64,000 nucleotides of DNA from Caprella mutica (Eukaryota > Arthropoda > Malacostraca > Amphipoda > Caprellidae), in the NCBI GenBank assembly GCA_947561585.1, contig CANNZV010000261.1, forward strand, positions 124,001 to 188,000, written 5' to 3'. A program made the translations under genes and the position numbers. Below, one piece after another: positions 44,481 to 54,859 of this stretch (the stretch's first letter is position 1; each line of letters opens with the position of its first letter). The notes under the pieces were generated by a model, which ran no database searches, was not told the DNA's origin, and saw nothing but the letters and a program-made list of their open reading frames with translations.

Positions 44481-45644
44481 ATTGTAAAACAGTAAGATTT
44501 AATGCTACCAACTTTCTATATTCAAAGATAATTCACTAATTGGTATTTTAATAGTAATTAGTTGGTATATTTTCTCAACACTACAAGAAGGCGGACTTTA
44601 TCCTGTGCAACTTTGTCAAATCTCAAAATTTTGACTGAAAACTCCACGGATTTTGCATCTAAAATTTAAAGTGAACTTCGTTTATTCTTTCCCTGATAAT
44701 ACATATTCATAACTCTTTGTTCTGTTTCTTTAGGTTTCTTTATTTACAATAATGCATCCCTATGAATAAGGTGAATTTAATTGCAATATGTACTTTTCAG
44801 TAGTCCTTACCAGGTGATTCACTAGAATAAACATTCCTTCACTGAATGTTCTCAGGTGTAGCGTGATTATGTGTTCCTGTTAGCTTGAGTTGTCAAGAGT
44901 TCCTACGTACAACAATCTTAAAATAGAGTGTGATTTATCCTTCGTATTACGATGGAACCGGAACTAAATTGAAAATATCGATTCAACTATAATAGAAATA
45001 TTATTAATAAAAAATTAGGGCAAATAAAATAAAAAGAAAGCAAATATAATATTTTAATAATTGCATGGCAAAATAGAATCAAGAAATAAATCAATACAAC
45101 AGTAGAAATTAAATAATGTAAGAGAGCATATAATATAAAATTAATGTTACAGGCATCCCCCGCTTTAGTTACCAAATCACGACTCAGATTGTTACCAAAC
45201 GGTAACTAAAGCGAATGAAAGTAACAAGACATTTATAATGGTCACCCCTTGATTATATAAGAAAGCATATAATATGAAATTAATGTTAACATTAAACCTA
45301 ACATTATACTTTAACTATATTTTATATTATTTTCTGAATTCATCATGAATGTGATTAAAGTAGGAATCATTAATAGTAAATAAACCCACAGTAAAAATCA
45401 TATTTAACTTCCTGCGTAAACCTATCAATATTAATAATATCTATATTAGTAGATATGAAATCAATTAACATTGTGAATAAACTAATAATTATAATTAACT
45501 AATAGATATGAAAAAATACTTAAATAAAATAACCTCTATGTTCGAAATCTCGATAGTAAATCATTGCAATTAATGAAATCAAAGCCAAACACTATCAACA
45601 TTTCCTATCCACCTGTAGTAACAGCTAGATACTCTGTAAGTTTG
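44481..45644. other. Start of a duplicated segment
   Basis: 45150-45235 (GCTTTAGTTACCAAATCACG; ACGGTAACTAAAGCG) has a diverged copy at 55355-55425. 45545-45620 resembles 62305-62365 (AGTAAATCATTRCAAT). These are the left parts of a segmental repeat whose core is the 68/66 bp array. Confidence 0.5.
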
Positions 45645-46140
45645 AAAAGTTCAGAGCAATCATTGCTACTGTCCCAATAGGTGATAAAAGTGATCAGAAT
45701 AACAGAAACTCTGTAAGTTCAGAGCAATCATTGCTACTGTCCCAATAGGTGATAAAAGTGATCAGAATAACAGAAACTCTGTAAGTTCAGAGCAATCATT
45801 GCTACTGTCCCAATAGGTGATAAAAGTGATCAGAATAACAGAAACTCTGTACGTTCAGAGCAATCATTGCTACTGTCCCAATAGGTGATAAAAGTGATCA
45901 GAATAACAGAAACTCTGTAAGTTCAAAGCAATCATTGCTACTGTCCCAATAGGTGATAAAAGTGATCAGAATAACAGAAACTCTGTAAGTTCAGAGTAAT
46001 CATTGCTACTGTCCCAATAGGTGATAAAAGTGATCAGAATAACAGAAACTCTGTAAGTTCAAAGCAATCATTGCTACTGTCCCAATAGGTGATAAAAGTG
46101 ATCAGAATAACAGAAACTCTGTAAGTTCAGAGCAATCATA
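45645..46140. repeat. 68 bp tandem array, seven copies
   Basis: The unit begins CTCTGTAAGTTCAGAGCAAT and includes GTCCCAATAGGTGATAAAAG. Copies are nearly identical. The unit contains a small hairpin (CTCTGTAAGTTCAGAG). It is closely related to the 66 bp array at 62365. Confidence 0.93.
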
Positions 46141-46145
46141 ACAAG

Positions 46146-46245
46146 TCCCAATTGTTGTGGTTTGTGTCACTCTTCTTCCTATGGGAGGCCTTCCATCATG
46201 CGTATCAAATAATTCAGGAGTTTTTCCATTACTCCTGTTCTTCTG
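46146..46245 (-). other. Exon-like block next to 68 bp array
   Basis: On the minus strand, after an acceptor-like TTGTTGCAG, a frame reads TPELFDTHDGRPPIGRRVTQ then TTTIGT and runs into the array. The copy at 63655-63753 reads TPELFGTQDEGPPIGRIVTV, with a 3-base indel that keeps the frame. This suggests coding ancestry, but frame offsets at the two acceptors differ and no donor is evident. Confidence 0.35.
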
Positions 46246-48751
46246 CTGCAACAATGGGAATTAGAATAGATCAATCTCTATAGTAATCATTATTTTTCAT
46301 ATTGTCTATCACAAAGACTAATAATTGTGATGATGACATTAGAGTAATGATCTAATGATCGTAAGTACCTATTGTAATTGCTAGGATTAGTGTATGAATA
46401 TATTACGCCAATGGAGTTAGATCCTAAAGATTCTTATTATAAGTGTACCTATTACGACATGCATTCATTTTTGACATAATTATTCGTATAGGTCTGCATC
46501 AGAATTCAGGTCAATATTTGATAATTTCGGAAAACATTCATTATAGAATTTGACAGAATTACGAAATGCCACCGATGAAAATTTTCCATTTTCTTCAGAT
46601 GTTTTACTAAGAAAATGATAAGAAGTAAGAACTGATAGATGTAGTGTCTATAAGAGTCCCTAAACATTGAAGTGAAAATGGAATAATTTAGTATAATCAC
46701 TCATGATTTTAATCAAGTTCAATCTGTTCAATAACTATAGTTTGAGGAAAATAAGCAAGTCATTCAGTGATGAGGAATTGAAGTACTTAAAAAAGTATTT
46801 AATTTCTGCAGTCAGTTATGCATGCCTCTTTTATATCTTCCTGTAATGAGCTTCATTAATTGAATGTATTCATTTCAAGTTATAATTTATTTATTCATTC
46901 AATTTATATACATTCCTTTAATAGTTAGGTTGCCCTATAAGCCATTGAGCTTCAAATTAAATATAATTAAAGTATGCATTTTTCAAAATAATTCAACAAT
47001 TAGAGCAGTGGTTCTTAACCTGTGTTCGATCGAACCCTAGGGGTTCGGGGAGACAGTTTGGCTCATTAAATACTTTGTTTATATGCAAAATTCATGTTTA
47101 GTTCGTTTTGATCATTGAGCTTATTGATTCAGTGTGCAAATGATGCATGGTACAGTTTGTGCACTAATACAGTTTATGCTAAAGTTTTGTACATATGCTT
47201 TCATTGTGATGGGGAAAAACGCATTTTATTTTCGCAACTACTTAGTATTTTCACGAATATATTCTTTCATTGCTTCAATTCAGTATTAAGTGAAAAAAGT
47301 ATAAACGGATAATAAATATCACAATTTCTCGATGTTACGGAGCATCAATCGAACAGAAAAGTAAAAAGCTTCAATTTATCGATTGTTAGGTTGGAAAATA
47401 ATCATTTGATGTCACATGTCGTCATTAGTTGAGTTGTGTAGGTAATTTGTACAGGAGGCATTGGCATTAACTTTTAATTATTCTTTAACATAAGAGGTTG
47501 GTTGTCATCTTCTGGATTATTAAATAATGAAAATTAAACAACAAACTAAACTATTTATTTGAATTTCATTAGGTAGTTAAATAGGAATGTATGACGTCAT
47601 ATAAAATCAATTGTGAATTTTATAGATAAATTAAAATTAGCAGAGTTTAATGTGAATATATTTCTGGTATGATGTCAAAATTATGTGAAAAATATATAAT
47701 TTATTGATTTTTTATGAATATTCTAAATAATATTGCACCAAATGGAAATATTTACTTCTGCATTAGGTGAACCGGTTTACAGTTTAGCTGGTTTCGGTGA
47801 TTTCTAAACCATAATTTATTTACAATTCTAATAATTTGAGACATTGGAGCATAATTAGGCTTGTTATACTATACATTCTATTGATTTCTATTAAATTTAA
47901 AAGTATTTAAAATTCACTGGCAAAATAGAATCGAAGGTTTAAGGATTTCAAAGATGCCAAAGATTAAAGAAGATATTCAGAATCATGCAATGACTGTGTT
48001 CTCTTACAGGCTCCACGAGCATGAAATCATTAGTGTAGAAATAACAAAAAGTTACTAAATTATTCGGAAAAAGAAACAATTTCACTTAAAAACTGAAATA
48101 TTTGGATAGAAGATCATGAAAAATACAAAGAAATTTAAAGAAAGATGTGTAATTGTGTGGTGAGATGATGAACGCAATAAAGCTACTCTGTGTCTGAACT
48201 GTTTACTAACCGAAACAGGGGATAAATTGGCTTCACTCTCTAATATATTCGAATAGATTCAAATTAACTAAAAAAACAGTAAACAGCAAACAAATAAAAC
48301 AACCAAAATATGTTAATCCTTGTTCGATTTAATTTGAAGTAAATACTTATTTGGTTTATTTATAGTCAAGAATTACTCTTATTTATATACCAATTAGAAA
48401 TTATTAATCTGTAACTAATAAACCGAAACTTTATTGATATCAGTATTAGTCATCTGGTGAAATTTACTTTTCTTATTTTGAGTAAATCTCCATTTTTTCA
48501 AATAAATGTTCCTGTGTTTGCACGAATAGAATCAAATAATTAATAACATATCCTTTGAATAACCTTAGACTATTTATCGGTCAGTTTTATATCTATCTAT
48601 AACATAATTTACAACAATGAAATAAAATAAACAACAATCAAACCGGAGGTATAGAGCTGGACAACTCCTCAGATGAAGATATAAAATAGAACAGCTAGTG
48701 ATATTACTAGGGCAGTTTCTCGGATTTGTCTGTAGTCGTAAAGACAGTTAC
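46246..48751. other. Intergenic sequence with a hAT-like terminus
   Basis: CAGTGGTTCTTAACCTGTGT at 47006 has the form of a hAT terminal repeat, and the next bases (CGAACCCTAGGGGTTCG) form a hairpin. No matching right end was found. 46260-46370 still matches 63770-63880 as part of the duplicated segment. No gene seen. Confidence 0.45.
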
Positions 48752-48759
48752 TTAATAAA

Positions 48760-50143
48760 GGTTTTAGGTCAATTCGCCGAAAACACATTCGCAGCACGAC
48801 ACATTCGCCGAAAATATGATTATTTAAAAAGGTAAACAAATTTATCTCATATGTCCAGATGGAATTACATAGAGATGAACTTACATATAAGTGTATAAAT
48901 TACTTTACAATATTCTACATAACTATTGGTTAAACTTTATAGAATTTACGTTAACTTAATTAACTCATATAATGTTATTGCTGCATTAATGTGTCAGTTA
49001 ATTAACTCTATGTTAATCCTATTTTCTGTGTTCAATTATCAGTTAATAAAGAAAAAGAGTTTGTGTTGATCTTACTTTATTTTAATCTTTCTATATATGT
49101 ACATTGTAGAATCAGTCTGCTACTGTGAGTCGCTCGTGAAGCTTTAACCCCCAAAAAAGTCTATCAAACTATAATTTTGTATATTTCAACGACTATTGAA
49201 GTATAGTTAAAACAGATTTATTTCTAGGTTTAAAGAATATTCATATAACTATTCCTTTTATAAAATATTGACAATATGGAGAAATGTATTTGAGTACAAA
49301 AAGGAAGTCAAAATCAATTTTATTTAGCAACTCTTATTAAAAAGTTTATGTTAGAATAAATGGATTATATATCTCTAAATCTTCAATTTTCGAGATTGAA
49401 TATCTCGGAAACAAATAAATAATTCTGTTATATTAACTTCCTTATTGTACTCAAATACATTTCTCCATATTGTCAATATTTTATATAAGGAAAAGTTATA
49501 TGAATATTCTTAAAACCTAGAAATAAATTTGTTTTAACTATACCTTCATTAGTTGTTGAAATATACAAATTTGTAGTTTGGTAGACTTTTTGTGGGTCAC
49601 CCTGTATAGTGAAAGCTTCACGAGCGACTAACAGTAGCAGACTGATTCTACAATCCCCGGTAACAATTTTTCTTGGGACAATATTGGGACAACATTGGAA
49701 ATATTGGGACAATATCGGGACAACATTGGCCTGAGAATCATTGCTACCTGGGATGTATATAGAAGGATTAAAATAAAGTGAGACCAACACAAAATAAATC
49801 TTTTTCTTTTGTAACTGATAATTGAACACAGAAAATAGGATTAACATAGAGTTAATAAACTGACACAAATAATGCAGCAATAACATTATATGAGTTAATT
49901 ACGTACGTAAATTCTATGAAATTTAACAATATTTATGTAGAATATGGTAAAATAATTTATACACTTATATGTACACTTATATGTAATGTAATTTCATACG
50001 GACATATGGGATTAATTTGTTTACCGTTTTAAATAATCATATTTTTCGACGAAAGTGTCGTTTGGCGAATGTGTTTACGGCGAATGTGTTTTCGGAGAAT
50101 GTGTTTTCGGCGAATGTGTTTTCGGCGAATGGACGGGTCACCC
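48760..50143. mobile_element. 1.38 kb near-palindromic foldback element with TTAATAAA target duplication
   Basis: TTAATAAA flanks both sides exactly (48752-48759, 50144-50151). The ends are GGTTTTAGGTCAATTCGCCG on the left (type 2) and, on the minus strand, GGGTGACCCGTCCATTCGCC on the right (type 1). Terminal words are 15 bp (CGAATGTGTTTTCGG): about three on the left and five on the right. Arms stay homologous nearly to the centre at about 49420. The right arm is interrupted by a 98 bp insertion. No protein-coding content is seen. The right end lies 31 bp from an exon of the unidentified gene. Confidence 0.92.
49655..49752. mobile_element. 98 bp insertion in the right arm
   Basis: Absent from the left arm. 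Inverted ends CCCCGGTAACAATTTTTCTT and, on the minus strand, CCCAGGTAGCAATGATTCTC. The interior has five TTGGGACAA-type words. The site shows AT on both sides. Confidence 0.7.
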
Positions 50144-50174
50144 TTAATAAATATATTATAGAGTGTGTTCCTAC

Positions 50175-50258
50175 CTTGACAACTCTAGCTTGTAGTAGGT
50201 CAGATTGTCTTCGCTGTGATTGTCATGGCAAGCCTCGCACAACTCATTGCGTGCAGAA
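50175..50258 (-). CDS. Unidentified gene, exon d
   Basis: 84 bp, acceptor TATTTCAG, donor GTAGGA. 27 whole codons with LCEACHDNHSEDNLTYYKLE. The CX2C pair could bind metal if a partner pair lies in the next exon, which I did not find. The foldback element ends at 50143, just inside the following intron. Confidence 0.65.
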
Positions 50259-53200
50259 CTGAAATAGAATAACATGTGTTATCAACTAAAAGTAATGGCA
50301 TTTCACTTATTTATTTGTTTTACTATATTTGTGTGACTTATGAAGTTTGATCGTGGATATAAGTTATTATTATATAATAATTCATTACATCTATTTAATA
50401 TTATTATTGATATATTGCTTTATAAACTACATGAAATAAGTTCGAAAAATAGAATATTATTATTAAAAAAAAAAAACAATTTTCAGATGATTTTCGGGAC
50501 CTTTTCTGTCTGAAGGGCGAAACTGAAATATTTATATATACCTACTTGTATCATAGATACTGACTCATAAAATTATATATTCGGAAAAGTTTGAAACACA
50601 TTGTAGGAATAATGATTAATAATATTAAAAATGATTCATAGTGATTAATAAAGATTAAACATGATTCATGTTGATTCATAATGAATAATAATGAATAATA
50701 ATGAATAATAATGAATAAAAATGAATAAAAATGAATAATAATGAATATTAATGAATAATAATGAACAATAATGAACAATAATGAACAATAATGAACAATA
50801 ATGATTAATAAAGATTAACAATGAACAATAATGAACAATAATAATTAATAAGGATTAACAATGATCAATAATAATTAATAAAGATTAACAATGAACAATA
50901 ATGAACAATAATGATTAATGAAGATTAACAATGAACAATAATGATTAATAAAGATTAACAATGAATAATAATGAACAATAATGATTAATAAAGATTAACA
51001 ATGAACAATAATGAACAATAATGATTAATAAAGATTAACAATGAACAATAATGAACAATAATGATTAATAAAGATTAACAATGAACAATAGTGAACAACA
51101 ATGATAAATAATGATAAATAATAATAAATAATAATGAATAATAATAAATAATAATGATTATATAAGATTGGTATTTATAAATGATGATTGATTATAATTT
51201 ATAAGAGTTATCTATGTTTTAATAAAAATTATAACAATTAAGTGTGATTAATTATGATTTACTAGGATTAATGATGTTCATGATTAATTATGAATAATTG
51301 TGAATAATTATGATGTTTATGAATAATTTAGAATAATTATGATTTTTATAAATAATTTGGAATAATTTTTATTTATATGAATAATTACCAAATAATTGGT
51401 AATAATTATGAATTATTTTGAATGATTATTAGTAATTTTTATTTTTGTACTAATTTTATACAGCTACTATACATTGTCTAATTTTAATATATTTGTTTAA
51501 TTTTACCTTTCCTGTACTGCATGGTTCATCTTAACAAACTGACCTGAGTTCCACTGCCCTGGTAACTCCCTCATTCTCAGTTATGAAATTCTTGGCGCTT
51601 AACTTATCCGCCAAAGATTTGGCTTCAGAAGCAGTGAGAGAACATCTCGCTAAAAACAGCTTAAAGAATCTGTAACGTGGAAAATAACTATAGTAATAGG
51701 CATACACTGTTACTAATGAATGTGAAGTATGATAATCATTAATATTAACTCCTGAAATATTTATCTCTTTGAAATTAGAAGCTAATCTACACCTTAAATC
51801 TCACCAGATAATAGATATAAATTACAAAGTATCAGGTCATTATCTTCACAGGTGGGTATTTCCATTTTTAATTTGATATTTCTATTGCATGGAAGAGGTG
51901 AAAAGATATGAGTATAAAAAAGTTAAAAATTAAGTTATACCTGGTGTAAAGGTAATTGACAATGGCAATTATTTTATTAATTTTTTATTATATAGTTATA
52001 TTTAAAAATTTTAGGAGGTAGCAATATTCATTATAAATTTATATTAATTAGTTTAGTACTTATATTGCATCGAAGAGGTGAAAAGATATGAGTATTAAAA
52101 AGTTAAAAGTTTAGTTATACCTGGTGTACAGGTAAAATAAAATGGTAATTATATATTTTTTATATATATTTTCATTTATTATTTATAGTACTTATATTTG
52201 ATGTCCTTATATTTATTATGAATTTTTCAAATTTTTATTTATTATTCTAGTACTTATATTTCATGGAGGAGGTGAACAGATATGACTATTAGAAAGTTAA
52301 TTTAAGTTACCTGTTGAAAAAAATAATATAAAATGGGTGTTATTTTTGTTCCTCATATCACAGATTAAACACCAGGAAGTAAGTATTATATATAATTAAT
52401 GTAAAGAGAAATGTTTAAATAATATGAAATAGATAACATGATTTACTCAGTGTTCCAACTAATATTATTTCCAATTTCAATGGAATTTAAATTCAAATTA
52501 GTAACGAATTGAACTCTAATTAAACACTCTTAAAGTTTCACTCTCATTCCATCTCTTGAAATGCTAACAACAACACTGAGGTAACTGTTTGGACAAACAG
52601 TCTCATGACTCACGTTCTTGAGTCTTTGGTAGACTTTACTGGTGCTAGGCTGCTGATTGTACTGCAGACATTATCTATAGAAGCAGCTGGTGAGTCCATT
52701 AAACGAAGTACAGGGGGACAACCATTGCCATTACGCGGCAAAGGAAAACTACTAACACCGAGACTCTCACCTTCATACTTCAACATAAACTCTGTAACAA
52801 TGAGTTGGGAATAACAGATAATTGAATGACATAACCTGCATAACTACATGGTGTACCATATATGGTATGAGATGATAATTAAGATTATTAATTGAAATAA
52901 AATATTTTTTTATTATATATTTAAAGAATAAAATTATCAGCTGCAGTCAACATCTACAGCTTTTTAACAATAATTTAAAACAATTCAAGTCTAATTTAAA
53001 ATAAATCGAGTTATATTTGAAATAGATCAACTTTAATTTAATTTAAATAGTTCAACTTTAATTTAAAAAAATTTAAGTTTAATTAAAAAAAATGAAGTTT
53101 AATTTAAAATAAATCAAGTTTAATTTAAAATAAATCAAGTTTAATTTAAAATAAATCAAGTTTAATTTAAAATAAATCAAGTTTAATTTAAAATAAATCA

Positions 53201-54854
53201 AGTTTAATTTAAAATAAATCAAGTTTAATTTAAAATAATTCAAGTTATATTTAGAATAAATCAAGTTATATTTAAAATAGTTCAACTTTAATTAAAAAAA
53301 TTCAAGTTAATTAAAAAAAAATGAAGTTTTATTTAAAATAAAATTCAATGGGCCCTCGATGTCACACATAGGAAGCTCTGCACTAATATCATTATATTAG
53401 TAATGGGAGGGAATGAGATCATGAGAGTATACCATAATCTTGCATTGCCACCTTAATCTTTCACATTGCCCACCATAATCTTCCATTGCCACCTTAATAT
53501 TATTCATTGCCCACCATAATCTTTCATTGCCACCTTAATCTTTCACATTGCCCACCATAATCTTCCATTGCCACCTTAATCTTTTTCATTGTCCGCCATA
53601 ATCTTTCATTGCCACCTTAATCTTTCATTGCCAGCTTAATCTTTCATTGGCAACCATAATCTTTCATTGCCCACCGTAATCTTTCATTGCCCACCATAAT
53701 CTTTCACTGCCCACTATAATCTTTCATTGACCACCATAATCTTTCATTGGCAACCATAATCTTTCATTGCCCACCATAATCTTTCACTGCCCACCATAGT
53801 CTTTCATTGCCCACCATAGTCCTACATTGCCCACCATAATCTTTCATTGCCCACCATAATCTTTCATTGTCCAACCTAATCTTTCATTGTCCACCCTAAT
53901 CTTTCATTGCCCACCATAATCTTCCATTGCCCACCATAATCTTTCATTGCCCACCATAATCTTTCATTGCCCACCATAATCTTTCATTGCCCACCATAAT
54001 CTTTCATTGCCCACCATAATCTTTCATTGCCCACCATAATCTTCCATTGCTCACCATAATCTTCCATTGCTCACTTCTCTCATTTCAAACCTCTCATCTC
54101 ACTAAATCCTCACTTCTATCACTTCTCTCACTTCACTCACTTCTCTCATTTCACTCACTTCTCTCATTTCTGTCATCTTATTTCTCTCATCTCATTAAAT
54201 TCTCACTTCTCTCATTTCACTACTCTCATTACAAATATAATGATATTAGTGCAGAGCTTCCTATGTGTGACATCGAGGGACCATAGAATTTTATTTTAAA
54301 TTAAACTTGAATTTTTTTAAATTAAAGTTGAACTATTTTAAATTAGAGTTGAACTATTTTAAATTAAAGTTGAACTATTTTAAATATTACTAGATTTATT
54401 TTAAAAATAACTGGACTTATTTTAAATTAAACTTGATTTATTACAAATTAAACTTGAATTGTTTTAAATTAATATTAAAAAGCTGTAGGTTTTATAACTG
54501 ATAATTATTAACTTTTTCCATAGTTGATTTAATTAAGCAAATCAATTATTATCATAAATCACATATCACTTATTTAAAAAATATATAGTTTAGTAATTGC
54601 ATTTACTTTAGAAGCAATATTAACCAATGTACTCATTCATAAGCATACAAGTCATGAATAACAAACATGCAAGTTTCGAACATGTACACTTACGCATGAC
54701 ATAGTTTGTCTTCACGCCGTTCAGAATGTTCAGTTTGTGGTCTCTTATAGACGGAGTGCTGATTCTGACCATACTTCTTTCAGTTAGTTTACTCTTCAGA
54801 ACATTCAGACTTAAGCTTGAGTCAAGACAGCCAATGAAGCGTATGATGCTGCAC
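50175..54854 (-). CDS. Unidentified gene, four consecutive internal exons
   Basis: Minus-strand exons 54854-54694, 52791-52614, 51669-51544 and 50258-50175 each have a pyrimidine-AG acceptor and a GT donor, and each is open in only one frame. The phases agree at all three junctions: one base joins two (CAG, Gln), two join one (ACA, Thr), two join one (AGT, Ser). Together they give about 182 residues. Recognisable text is CSIIRFIGCLDSSLS, YEGESLGVSSFPLPRNGNGC, LTASEAKSLADKLSAKNFI and a Cys-pair segment NELCEACHDNHSEDN. I do not recognise the family. Upstream and downstream exons must exist but were not found. Introns hold a foldback element, a 185 bp and a 40 bp array. The matching phases and lack of stops make this a real gene despite no homology call. 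Confidence 0.7.
50630..51170. repeat. 40 bp composite / 10 bp array
   Basis: The basic 10 bp unit AATAATGAAC varies to AATGATTAAT and AAGATTAACA; four of these form a regular 40 bp higher-order unit in the centre. It lies in the intron between exons c and d. Confidence 0.88.
51544..51669 (-). CDS. Unidentified gene, exon c
   Basis: 126 bp, acceptor GTTACAG, donor GTCAGT. 41 whole codons: FFKLFLARCSLTASEAKSLA then a KNFITENEGVTRAVEL helix-like end. Confidence 0.7.
51887..52335. repeat. Three diverged copies of an approximately 185 bp unit
   Basis: Anchor phrase GAAGAGGTGAAAAGATATGA at about 51892 and 52077, with a decayed copy (GAGGAGGTGAACAGATATGA) at about 52266. Each is followed by AAAGTTAA and an ACCTGGTGTA or ACCTGTTG phrase. 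It lies within the intron between exons b and c. Confidence 0.8.
52614..52791 (-). CDS. Unidentified gene, exon b
   Basis: 178 bp, acceptor TTGTTACAG, donor GTGAGT. 58 whole codons including SLGVSSFPLPRNGNGCPPVL and MDSPAASIDNVC. The GC content is clearly above its surroundings. Confidence 0.7.
53085..53290. repeat. 21 bp tandem array
   Basis: About nine copies of TTTAATTTAAAATAAATCAA+G; the inverted partner at 54295-54470 is more diverged. Confidence 0.88.
53440..54075. repeat. 20 bp tandem array
   Basis: About 32 copies of CTTTCATTGCCCACCATAAT, most uniform at 53880-54040 and more variable at the left. Confidence 0.92.
54694..54854 (-). CDS. Unidentified gene, exon a
   Basis: 161 bp, acceptor TTTTTTCAG, donor GTAAGT. 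The single open frame begins one base in: CSIIRFIGCLDSSLSLNVLK, later TPSIRDHKLNILNGVKTNYV. It ends with one base of the next codon. Confidence 0.7.
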
Positions 54855-54859
54855 CTGAA

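Larger units (their letters stand above)
52935..54515. mobile_element. AT-rich foldback structure with two internal array types
   Basis: From outside in, the arms hold a TACAGCTTTTTAA segment, an array of 21 bp words (TTTAATTTAAAATAAATCAAG) and a well-conserved 55 bp segment (TCGATGTCACACATAGGAAG) at 53355-53400 and 54238-54280, inverted. The loop is a 20 bp array (CCACCATAATCTTTCATTGC) followed by a CTCATTTCACTCACTT-rich stretch. The ends do not match the GGT-type family and no target duplication is fixed. It lies between exons a and b of the unidentified gene. Confidence 0.75.
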
